This document shows positions 55,011 to 64,000 of a stretch of DNA of 64,000 nucleotides, in pieces. The stretch covers positions 434,001 through 498,000 of the forward strand of contig CAWIGP010000005.1 in NCBI GenBank assembly GCA_963835735.1, in the 5' to 3' direction. The translations under genes and the position numbers were made by a program. The notes under the pieces were generated by a model. It saw only the letters and a list, made by a program, of their open reading frames with translations, did not search any database and was not told the DNA's origin. Every line of letters begins with the position of its first letter. The stretch's first letter is position 1. The stretch is from DASQMT01 sp963835735 (GTDB lineage Bacteria > Actinomycetota > Thermoleophilia > Solirubrobacterales > Solirubrobacteraceae).

Positions 55011-56116
55011 GAGTGCGCGTCCGCCTCCTCCAGCAGCGCGAGGCAGACGTCGAGCATGCCCTCGAGCGCGGCGATGCTCACGCGCTCCGTCGGTTCGTGG
55101 TTGTACTCGGTGCCGTTGGCGAGGTTGACGCAGGTGAGGCCGCGCGCCGCAAGCGCGTTGGCGTCCGAGCCGCCGCCGGTGCTTATGCGCGTCGGCTCGT
55201 AGCCGCACGCGCGCAGGGCCGCCTCGGCCGCGACGATCGCCGGCGCGGTGGCCTTCAAGCGGTAGCCGTCCATCAACTTCTCGCACACGACGTCGACGTC
55301 GCATTCGGCCGCGGCCGCGCCGTCGTACACGGCGTCGATCATCTGCGCGATCACCTGCTCGACCCGGTCGGCGTCGAGCGAGCGCGTCTCGGCGGCCAGC
55401 CGGCAGCGCTCGGCGACTACGTTCGTCGTGCCGGCGCCGCCCTGGATCGAGCCGACGTTCGCGGTCGTCTGCTCGTCGATGCGGCCGTGCGGCATCGCTG
55501 CGATCGCGTGCGCGGCGGCGAGGATCGCGCTGCGCCCGTCTTCGGGACGGATGCCGGCGTGGGCGGCGCGCCCGTGGAACTCCGCGTGCAGCCGGTAGTA
55601 GGTCGGCGAGGCGACCACGATCTCGCCGATCGGGGTCGCGTGGTCGAAGACGTATCCGAAGTCGGCCGTCAGCGTGGCCGCATCGAACGCCTTGGCGCCG
55701 GCCAGGCCGTTCTCCTCCTCGGTCGTCAGCAACAGCTCGATCCCGACCGGCGATCCCTCGACGCTCGTTCGCCGGGCGACCTCGAGGAACACGGCGACCG
55801 CCGCCTTGTTGTCCGCGCCGAGGATCGCGTCATGCGCGTTCTCCCAGCGGCCATCGACGACGAGGGGCTCGATCTCGCCGTTCACGTCGACGGTGTCGAG
55901 GTGGGCGCAGAGCAGGACCGTTCGGTCCGAGCGGCCCGGGATGCGCGTCAGCAGGTTCCCGCGCGTATCGGGCTCGACCGTCAGACCCATGGTGGTCAGC
56001 TCGCGCGTGACATGCGCGGCGACATCCGCCTCGCGGCCGAACGGGCTCGGGATCCGGCAGAGCACGGCGAACGTTTCGTTCAGCCGTGCCTTCTCGGCCG
56101 CGCTGGCCCGCCGCAC
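55007..56116 (-). CDS. M20 family peptidase, tripeptide aminopeptidase (PepT)-like
   Basis: A 369-residue zinc peptidase. LCAHLDTVDV and AILGADNKAAVAVF supply the first metal ligands, TTEEENGLAGAKAF the catalytic Glu pair, and GRAAHAGIRPEDGRSAI the dimerisation domain; STGGGSDANAL lies near the C-terminus. The GTG start is one base past the pyrG stop. Confidence 0.9.
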   Translation of the reverse strand: MRRASAAEKARLNETFAVLCRIPSPFGREADVAAHVTRELTTMGLTVEPDTRGNLLTRIPGRSDRTVLLCAHLDTVDVNGEIEPLVVDGRWENAHDAILGADNKAAVAVFLEVARRTSVEGSPVGIELLLTTEEENGLAGAKAFDAATLTADFGYVFDHATPIGEIVVASPTYYRLHAEFHGRAAHAGIRPEDGRSAILAAAHAIAAMPHGRIDEQTTANVGSIQGGAGTTNVVAERCRLAAETRSLDADRVEQVIAQMIDAVYDGAAAAECDVDVVCEKLMDGYRLKATAPAIVAAEAALRACGYEPTRISTGGGSDANALAARGLTCVNLANGTEYNHEPTERVSIAALEGMLDVCLALLEEADAHS

Positions 56117-56117
56117 G

Positions 56118-57848
<1,731 letters not shown>

Positions 57849-57924
57849 CTGGTTCTGCCGGTGCAGTCTAGGACGGGGTCCGGCGGTACGGCGCAGTCTC
57901 GCCGCTTCGAGCGGAGTTTGCGAG

Positions 57925-58341
57925 CTAGTGGCCGGCGAGCCACTCGACCAGCGCGGGGCGCGAGAAGCGCCAGCGGTCGCCGATGCGGCGCCCTGGCACG
58001 CTGCCGGCCTCTGCAAGCGCGAGCAGCTCGTCCTCGGGCACCTGCAACAGCTCGGCCGCCTGACCGGGCGTGAGGACGTCCGGGAGCGGCGCCGGCGTGA
58101 AGGCGTGGTGGCCGACGGCGAGCCCTTCGTCCGGCAGGTTGATCGTCACGCGGCGCGGTTCCGGAGTGAGGCTGCTCCGCAGCGTCTTCAGGGCAGCCGC
58201 GCTGTCGGGATCGACGTAGCGGGAGATCAGACCCGTCACGATCGTCTTCTTGTTGGTGGCGAGCGCCTCCGCAGCACGGTCGAGCTTCTCGAACTCCGAG
58301 TGCGGGAGGCGGACGTACAGGGCGGCGGTGGGATCGGGCAT
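57925..58341 (-). CDS. Small DNA-binding protein: RHH-like N-terminus plus excisionase-type HTH
   Basis: A 138-residue protein. Residues 5-55 (LYVRLPHSEFEKLDRAAEA, KKTIVTGLISRYV) resemble a ribbon-helix-helix. The C-terminus (LTPGQAAELLQVPEDELLAL, GRRIGDRWRFSRPALVEWL) is an excisionase/MerR-like HTH. The ATG has TATCGT 7 bases upstream, and a 14-base palindrome sits just beyond that box, which suggests autoregulation. It lies between recN and pyrG; no mobile genes are adjacent. Confidence 0.75.
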   Translation of the reverse strand: MPDPTAALYVRLPHSEFEKLDRAAEALATNKKTIVTGLISRYVDPDSAAALKTLRSSLTPEPRRVTINLPDEGLAVGHHAFTPAPLPDVLTPGQAAELLQVPEDELLALAEAGSVPGRRIGDRWRFSRPALVEWLAGH

Positions 58342-58355
58342 AGCAACGACGATAG

Positions 58356-58369
58356 CGGATAGCTATCCG
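58356..58369. promoter_or_regulatory. 14-bp palindrome upstream of the HTH gene
   Basis: CGGATAGCTATCCG is a perfect palindrome between the TATCGT box (58349-58354, minus strand) and the expected -35 region. It also lies 23 bases past the recN stop. Candidate operator of the adjacent regulator. Confidence 0.6.
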
Positions 58370-58391
58370 TTGGTCACGCGGCCTTGATCCC

Positions 58392-60050
58392 CTACGCGGC
58401 CTTGAGCAGCTCCTTCGCGTGGCGGCGGGCGGCGGCGTCCGTGTCGTCCGCCCCGAGCATGCGCACGATCTCGCCGACGACCGCGCCGCGCTCGAGCAGC
58501 GTGACCGTCGTGCGCGCGGGATCGGCGGAGGTGTCCTTGACGATCGTGAAGTGGCGGTCGGCCATCGACGCGATCTGCGGCAGGTGCGTGATGCAGATCA
58601 CCTGGCGGCCGCCGGCCAGCGCGCGCAGCTGCTCGCCCACCGCCCGCGCCGTCTGGCCGCCGATGCCGGCGTCGACCTCGTCGAACACCAGCGTCGCGGG
58701 ACCGCCGACGGCGGCCACGCTCATGAGCGCGAGCATCACGCGCGACAGCTCGCCGCCGGACGCGGTGTCCCGCAGTGGGCCCGCAGGCACGCCGGGGTTG
58801 GGAGCGATCAGGAACTCGACCTCGTCGCCGCCGCTCGGCCCGTGGTCAGCGCGCGGCGTGACCCGGGCCTCGAAGCTCGCGCCCTCCATCGCGAGGCCGG
58901 CCAGGGCGTCGACGACCGCGCGCGCCAGGCCGTCCGCGGCAGCCTCGCGCGCCGTCCGAAGCCCTGCCGCGCGCGCGGTCAGCTCCGTGCGCGCGCGCTC
59001 GAGTGCGGCGGTCGCGCCCGCGGCTGCCTCCTCGGCGCCGGCGAGCTCGTCGCGCCGTGCCCGGCACGTGTCCGCGTGCTCGAGCACCGCCGCGATCGTC
59101 CCGCCGTGCTTGCGCTTGAGCTTGTCGAACAGCGCGAGGCGCTCCTCGACCTCGTCGAGGCGGCCCGGAGGCGCGTCCACCGCCTCGCCGTAGCGCCGGA
59201 GCTCGCCGGCAAGATCGTCGGCCTCGACGGCCAGCGCGTCCGCGCGATCGGCGAGCAGGTCGAGCGCGGCGTCGACGCTGCGCATCGCCTCCAGCGCCCG
59301 TGAGGCTGCGGCAAGCCCCGAGGCGGCGCCCTCGCCGCTCTCGGGCGCGAGCGCCTCGATCCCGCCGGCCGCCGCCAGCCGCAGGCCTTCGAGGTTGCGC
59401 AACCGCTCGCGCTCGGCGGTCAGCTCGAGCTCCTCGGCCTCGCTGGGGGCCGCCGCGTCGATCTCGGCCAGCTCCCACTCGAGCAGGTCGAGCTCGCGAT
59501 CGCGGGCGCCGACCCGCTCGCACACGGTGGCCAGCTCGTCGCGCAGCGCCCGCTCGTGCACGTACGCGGCGGCGAACGCAACGCGCCGCTCGGCCTGCTC
59601 GGGACCGCAGAAGCCGTCGAGGATCTCCAGCTGGGACGCGGCCAGCGTCAGCCTCCGATGCTCGTGCTGGCCGTAGAACGAGAGCAGCGCGCCGCCGATG
59701 TCGCGTAGGTCTCCCGCGGTTGCGCTGCGACCGTTCACATACGCGCGCGTGCGACCCTCGGCGCTCACCCGCCGCGCGAGGACCAGCTCCTCGGCGTCGT
59801 CGGCGAGCCGCTCGCCGAGCTCCTCGCGGAGCGTGTCCGCGAGCTCGAACGCGCCCTCCACGTAAGCCTCGGTCGCACCCGGGCGCACGATCCCCGCACG
59901 CGGCTTGCCGCCGAGCAGCAGGTCGAGCGCGTGCGCCAGCACGGTCTTGCCCGCGCCAGTCTCGCCGGTCAGCACGTTCAGGCCCGGCCCGAGGCGCAGT
60001 TCGGCCCGCTCGATCAGCAGGAGGTTCTCGACGCGCAGCTCTTCCAGCAC
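58392..60050 (-). CDS. recN: DNA repair ATPase RecN
   Basis: A 552-residue SMC-like protein for double-strand break repair. N-terminal VENLLLIERAELRLGPGLNV and Walker A GETGAGKTV, a long coiled coil (about 150-370), signature DTASGGELSRVMLAL, and Walker B TLVFDEVDAGIGG. GTG 60050 is the first start before the conserved strand. A 600-base repeat region separates it from nadK. Confidence 0.93.
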   Translation of the reverse strand: MLEELRVENLLLIERAELRLGPGLNVLTGETGAGKTVLAHALDLLLGGKPRAGIVRPGATEAYVEGAFELADTLREELGERLADDAEELVLARRVSAEGRTRAYVNGRSATAGDLRDIGGALLSFYGQHEHRRLTLAASQLEILDGFCGPEQAERRVAFAAAYVHERALRDELATVCERVGARDRELDLLEWELAEIDAAAPSEAEELELTAERERLRNLEGLRLAAAGGIEALAPESGEGAASGLAAASRALEAMRSVDAALDLLADRADALAVEADDLAGELRRYGEAVDAPPGRLDEVEERLALFDKLKRKHGGTIAAVLEHADTCRARRDELAGAEEAAAGATAALERARTELTARAAGLRTAREAAADGLARAVVDALAGLAMEGASFEARVTPRADHGPSGGDEVEFLIAPNPGVPAGPLRDTASGGELSRVMLALMSVAAVGGPATLVFDEVDAGIGGQTARAVGEQLRALAGGRQVICITHLPQIASMADRHFTIVKDTSADPARTTVTLLERGAVVGEIVRMLGADDTDAAARRHAKELLKAA

Positions 60051-60170
60051 GGTGGACGGTGTACCAGCCGGGCCCGACGGACCCGTGCTGCCGGAGGAGA
60101 TTCGGTGCAGAGTCGGCACGGTCCTGTGCGCGGGCGTGGCCGGGCGCAGCGCAACAGGGGTACGAGCGCG

Positions 60171-60443
60171 GGTCGTCGGGGAACGGCCGCTTTGAGGGTG
60201 ACGGTGCCCGGTCGCCTCCGCGCCAAGCGCGAACGCAGCGCGGGCGCGGTCGTCAGGGGAACGGCGGCGGTGAGGGTGGCCATTTCCGGTCGCCGCGGCG
60301 CCAGGCGCCAACGGGGGCGCCGGCGCCAACGTGTGTAACGGCGGCAGTGAGGGTGGCGGGTGGACGCGCGCCCCCGGCGCTCAGCGCAAGCGGATGGGCG
60401 AAGCGCGGTCGTCGGGGAACGGCGGGCTTTGAGGGCGCGAGGG
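60171..60443 (+). repeat. Four degenerate tandem repeats of about 77-81 bp in a gene-less stretch
   Basis: The gap 60051-60656 holds no supported gene. A unit containing GGTCGTCGGGGAACGG and a following TGAGGG recurs near 60171, 60248, about 60325 and 60406. The AACGG marker falls at 60182, 60260, 60337 and 60418, spaced 78, 77 and 81. A further pair of short similar words (GCGGGGCGCCTT) lies near 60463 and 60518. The copies drift, so they are old or under weak constraint. Confidence 0.65.
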
Positions 60444-60656
60444 ATCGAGCCCGCGGTCGGACGCGGGGCGCCTTAGGGTCGCGATACGCCCCTAGGAAAG
60501 CGCCCGCGAGTCGGATGCGGGGCGCCTTTGAGCTCGCTTATAGCGACTTCAGGGCGCAACAGAGCGGAGCGACCGCGTTCCGGGCCCTCCGTCAATGCCG
60601 CAGTCCGGCGGCGCCGGCTCCCCGAACACGACCGCGCCGAAACCCGCGGCGTTCGC

Positions 60657-61508
60657 CTACCGCGCGAGCCGGCCGAACCGCTCGCGCAGCCGGTGGTAGA
60701 AGCTCGCCCCCGGCAGCTGCGCGAGCACGGCCGTCGCGCGCGTGAACTCGACGTGGACGTCCTCCCCCGGCTGCAGCTCGGCGACCGGGCGGCCGTCCAC
60801 GTGGATCTCGACCGGCTCTTCGCGCGAGCGGTTGTTGATCGTCAGCAGGTCGTCGGGGGCGACCACGAGCGCGCGCGCCGTGAGCGAATGAGGCGCGATG
60901 AACGACACGACGAAGCCCGCGACTCCCCAGGCGAGCACCGGACCGCCGTTGGCGAGGTTGTAGCCGGTCGAGCCCTGCGGGGTGGAGACCACGAGCCCGT
61001 CGCAGCGGACGCGGCCCACCTCCTCCCCCGTCAGCGCGTACGCCAGGTCGGCAACCCTGAATCCCGGCTTGCGGTGGACGGAGATGTCGTTCATCGCCGT
61101 CCATGTGCCCTCCGGCCGGCCGACAGTGATGCCCGGCAGCTCCATGGTCTCGAATTCGCCGGCGAACGCGCGGTCGAAGTCGGCGTCCAGGCCGTCCGGA
61201 TCGAGCGTCGCGAGGAATCCGACCTCGCCGAAGTTCACGGCAAACACCGGCACGCCCGTGTTCACGTACTCGCGCAGCGCGGTGAGGATCGTGCCATCGC
61301 CGCCCATCACGACGCACAGGTCGACGTCGCGGGAAAGCTCGGCCTCGAGCTCGAGCCCCTCGCGCGGCACGAGCCCGTGCTTGCGCGTCTCCTCCGGGTC
61401 GAACCGCAGCGTCACGCCGGCGCGCCGGGCGGCGCCGACGAGCGCCCCGAGCGCCGCGGCCGTGTCGTCCGCACGCCGGTGCGTGAGCACGGTGGCCACG
61501 CGGCTCAC
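60657..61508 (-). CDS. nadK: NAD kinase
   Basis: A 283-residue kinase producing NADP. GGDG loop (VVMGGDGTIL), VNFGEVGFLATLD, TAMNDISVHRK, and VVSTPQGSTGYNLANGGPV are family hallmarks. The GTG start overlaps the tlyA stop (GTGA). Confidence 0.95.
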   Translation of the reverse strand: MSRVATVLTHRRADDTAAALGALVGAARRAGVTLRFDPEETRKHGLVPREGLELEAELSRDVDLCVVMGGDGTILTALREYVNTGVPVFAVNFGEVGFLATLDPDGLDADFDRAFAGEFETMELPGITVGRPEGTWTAMNDISVHRKPGFRVADLAYALTGEEVGRVRCDGLVVSTPQGSTGYNLANGGPVLAWGVAGFVVSFIAPHSLTARALVVAPDDLLTINNRSREEPVEIHVDGRPVAELQPGEDVHVEFTRATAVLAQLPGASFYHRLRERFGRLAR

Positions 61509-62296
61509 GGCTCGACCTCGCGGGCCGCGGCTTCCAGGTCGAGCACCGCTCCCTCGCGTCCGTGCTCGGCGAGCCACGCGAACGTCTCACGGTTGCCGGC
61601 CGGCCCAGGCAGCCCGGACGACGCGAACCCGAGCACCGCGGCACCCTGGTCGCGGGCGGACGAAGCGACCGCGATCAGCGCCTCGCGCCGGAGCGCGGGA
61701 TCGCGCACGACCCCGCCCTTCCCGACGCGCTCGCGGCCGACCTCGAACTGGGGCTTGATCATCACGAGCACGTCGAACCGTTCGCTCGTGCTCGCCAGCA
61801 CCGCGGGCAACACCTTGGTGAGCGAGATGAACGACACGTCGGCCACGACGAGGTCGGGCCGGTACGGCAGCGCGGCGGCATCGAGCGCCCGAGCGTTCGT
61901 CCGTTCCAGCACGGTGACGCGCGGATCGTCGCGCAGCGCGAGCGCCAGCTCGCCGTACGCGACGTCGAGCGCGACGACGTGTGCGGCGCCGCGCTGCAGC
62001 AGGCAGTCGGTGAACCCACCGGTCGAGGCTCCGACGTCGAGCGCCTGCCGGCCCGTCACGTCGAGGCCGAATGCGTCGAGCGCATTGGCGAGCTTCGTGC
62101 CGCCGCGGGACACGTACGGCGGTGCCGCGGCAATGTCGAGCTCGACGTCCTCAGCGACGAGCTGCCCGGGCTTCTCGGCGCGCCTGCGACCAGGACCCAG
62201 ATGGACATCTCCGGCGAGCACCGCGGCCGCGGCGCGTGAGCGCGATGGGAACAGGCCCCGCTCGGCGAGAAGGGAGTCGAGGCGGACCCGCGCCAT
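61505..62296 (-). CDS. tlyA: TlyA family rRNA (cytidine-2'-O)-methyltransferase
   Basis: A 263-residue protein. N-terminal S4 domain (RLDSLLAERGLFPSRSRAAA), then an FtsJ-like SAM methyltransferase (YVSRGGTKLANAL, ALDVGASTGGFTDCLLQRGA, VVADVSFISLTKVLP, MIKPQFEVGRE). It methylates 16S/23S rRNA in actinobacteria. TACCGT lies 9 bases before the ATG. Coupled to nadK. Confidence 0.94.
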   Translation of the reverse strand: MARVRLDSLLAERGLFPSRSRAAAAVLAGDVHLGPGRRRAEKPGQLVAEDVELDIAAAPPYVSRGGTKLANALDAFGLDVTGRQALDVGASTGGFTDCLLQRGAAHVVALDVAYGELALALRDDPRVTVLERTNARALDAAALPYRPDLVVADVSFISLTKVLPAVLASTSERFDVLVMIKPQFEVGRERVGKGGVVRDPALRREALIAVASSARDQGAAVLGFASSGLPGPAGNRETFAWLAEHGREGAVLDLEAAAREVEP

Positions 62297-62331
62297 CGGA
62301 CGAGAACGGTACCGGCAGAGCGCGCCGGCGC

Positions 62332-64000
62332 TTAAGCCGACGCCAGCGTGCCGAGCGGATCCAGCACGGCGGACTGGATGCGCTCGGCGATCCGCTCGGG
62401 CGTGAACCCGACCTCGGCGTGCAGCAGCTTCGGCGCCCCGTGCGTGACGTAACGGTCGGGCAGGCCGACCCGCAGGATCCGTGGAGCGAGGCCGCCTTCG
62501 GAGAGCACTTCCCAGACGCCGGTGCCGAACCCGCCCGCCAGGACGCCCTCCTCGACGGTCACGAGCAGCTCGTGCTCGGCGGCGAGCTGGGCGAGCAGCC
62601 CCGTGTCGAGCGGCTTCGCGAAGCGCGCGTCGGCGACGGTCACGTCCAGCCCGCCCTCGGACAGCAGCTCCGCCGCCCCGAGCGCCTGCTGGACGCCGGT
62701 CCCGTAGCCGACGATCGCCACCCGCTCGCCCTCGCGCAGGAGCTCCCCCGTGCCGATCGCGATCGGCTGCGGGGTCTCGGGTAGTGGCACGCCGACCGCC
62801 TGGCCGCGCGGGTAGCGCAGCCCGACGGGACCGCCGTCGTGCAGGAGCGCCGTATGCAGCATGTGCACGAGCATCGCCTCATCGCGCGGCGCCATCAGCG
62901 TGATGTTCGGCAGGCAGCGGAGGTAGGCGATGTCGAACGCCCCGTGGTGCGTGGGGCCGTCGTCGCCGACGAGGCCCGCGCGATCCATCGCCAGGACGAC
63001 CGGCAGTTGCTGGAGGCACAGGTCGTGCACGATCTGGTCGTACGCGCGCTGCAGGAACGTCGAGTAGATCGCGGCCACGGGGCGCGTGCCCTGCAGCGCG
63101 AGCCCGGCCGCGAACAGCAGCGCCTGCTGCTCGGCGATCCCGACGTCGAAGTAACGCTCAGGCATCGCCTTCTGGAGGAGGTTCAGCCCGGTGCCGGAGT
63201 TCATCGCGGCGGTGATCCCGACCACGCGCTGATCGCGCTCGCACTCGGCCACCAGCGCGTTCCCGAACACCTGCGTGTACTGCGGTGGGGCCGACTTGCC
63301 GGAAGGCTTCGACGGCGCGGGCATGCGCTTTGCGATCGAGTTCGGCTTCGCCGCGTGCCACTTCTCCATGCCCTCCAGCCCACCGTCTTCCGCCGGCGCG
63401 AAGCCCTTGCCCTTGACGGTCGCGCAGTGGATCACGACCGGCCGCTCCGCCTCGAAGGCCGCGCGCAGCGCGCGCCGCAGCGTGCGCACGTCGTGGCCGT
63501 CGATCACGCCCATGTACGCCCAGTCGAGCTCCTCCCAGAGCAGCCCCGGCGCCCAGAACGCCTTGATCGACTCCTTCAACTGCGGGCCGAGCTTCTCGAA
63601 CCTGGCGCCGATGCCCGCCGGCAGCTTCGTCAGCCGCTCCTCCACGCCCTCGCGCGCCTTCCAGAGCCCGGGCTCCAGCCGCACGCGGTTGAAGTAGCGC
63701 GAGAGCGCGCCGACGTTGGGGGCGATCGACATGCCGTTGTCGTTGAACACGACGACGAGCGGGGTGCCGAGGCCGCCGGCCTGATGGATCGCCTCGAACG
63801 CGACGCCGCCGGTCATCGCGCCGTCTCCGATCACCGCGACGACCTTGCCGTCGACGCCGTCGCCGCGGCGCATCGCCTCCTTGATCCCGACCGCGTAGCC
63901 GATCGACGTGGAGGCGTGTCCCGCGCCCATCACGTCGTGCTCGGACTCGTGGATCGAGCAGAACGGCGCGAGGCCGCCGTACTTGCGGATCGTGCCGAGC
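62332..64000 (-). CDS. dxs: 1-deoxy-D-xylulose-5-phosphate synthase, 5' end beyond window
   Basis: The frame is open to base 64000, so the N-terminus is missing. Visible: HESEHDVMGAGHASTSI, TPP-binding VIGDGAMTGG ... NDNGMSI, the transketolase pyrimidine domain (YFDVGIAEQQALLFAAGLA) and the C-terminal domain (VTVEEGVLAGGFGTGVWEVL). It catalyses the first step of the MEP isoprenoid pathway. It ends 35 bases before tlyA, likely in one operon with tlyA-nadK. Confidence 0.95.
   Translation of the reverse strand, partial: LGTIRKYGGLAPFCSIHESEHDVMGAGHASTSIGYAVGIKEAMRRGDGVDGKVVAVIGDGAMTGGVAFEAIHQAGGLGTPLVVVFNDNGMSIAPNVGALSRYFNRVRLEPGLWKAREGVEERLTKLPAGIGARFEKLGPQLKESIKAFWAPGLLWEELDWAYMGVIDGHDVRTLRRALRAAFEAERPVVIHCATVKGKGFAPAEDGGLEGMEKWHAAKPNSIAKRMPAPSKPSGKSAPPQYTQVFGNALVAECERDQRVVGITAAMNSGTGLNLLQKAMPERYFDVGIAEQQALLFAAGLALQGTRPVAAIYSTFLQRAYDQIVHDLCLQQLPVVLAMDRAGLVGDDGPTHHGAFDIAYLRCLPNITLMAPRDEAMLVHMLHTALLHDGGPVGLRYPRGQAVGVPLPETPQPIAIGTGELLREGERVAIVGYGTGVQQALGAAELLSEGGLDVTVADARFAKPLDTGLLAQLAAEHELLVTVEEGVLAGGFGTGVWEVLSEGGLAPRILRVGLPDRYVTHGAPKLLHAEVGFTPERIAERIQSAVLDPLGTLASA

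Overview
The window is very GC-rich and gene-dense, with short intergenic gaps and many 4-base ATGA, GTGA or CTAG overlaps. Gene content points to a high-GC actinobacterial lineage, most likely class Thermoleophilia (Solirubrobacterales-like). It includes PdxST-type PLP synthesis, an F420-type luciferase-like oxidoreductase, an ECF42-type sigma factor with a DGPF partner, a stand-alone LigD polymerase domain, GH15 and TreT-like trehalose/glucan enzymes, and the cluster dxs-tlyA-nadK-recN-pyrG-xerD. The taxonomic placement is inference from gene content and base composition, not from a marker phylogeny.

Layout. 1-16.3 kb is mixed: a membrane-anchored beta-propeller cut by the window edge, an FHA regulator, a Tat-exported PhoD phosphatase, an ABC exporter pair, a Tat-exported sugar isomerase-like protein, the operon pdxS-pdxT-histidine phosphatase, a flavin amine oxidase, an RpiR regulator, rmlC-gluQ, and an unknown three-gene membrane operon. 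16.4-24.5 kb is one giant secreted protein gene (about 2,708 aa after correcting two +1 frameshifts). It carries a cupredoxin domain, two ThuA domains, a glucose/sorbosone dehydrogenase propeller, a CBM6-like module, six PKD domains and four ConA-like modules. Its strong promoter has a perfect dyad between -35 and -10. 24.7-33 kb holds gltD, a LigD polymerase, the DGPF/ECF42 pair, a cNMP-binding protein, a GH15 hydrolase, two tiny coupled proteins behind an inverted-repeat promoter, and an epoxide hydrolase.

33.0-37.6 kb is bracketed by a 180-bp direct repeat made of tRNA-Met plus the 3' end of a zinc metallopeptidase gene. A TreT-like glycosyltransferase and an ABC1/COQ8-type kinase lie between the copies. 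37.6-46 kb has an SDR, a split HD-GYP/response-regulator pair, an LLM oxidoreductase, a GNAT, a frameshifted glycosyltransferase and the sulfate importer sbp-cysT-cysW-cysA. 46-64 kb is largely housekeeping: tRNA-Asn with a neighbouring HTH-HNH gene, a PH-domain protein, recO-dgt-dnaG, glutaredoxin, mutM, and the long minus-strand run dxs-tlyA-nadK-(repeat array)-recN-HTH-pyrG-peptidase-Nudix-xerD-deoB.

Two window-wide patterns stand out. First, at least 14 starts have a TANNNT hexamer 6-9 bases upstream and usually no Shine-Dalgarno, which suggests leaderless transcription. Second, four coding breaks in three genes are each repaired by removing one base, which suggests either systematic insertion errors in the assembly or recent decay. 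No CRISPR array, insertion sequence, rRNA or phage module was seen.
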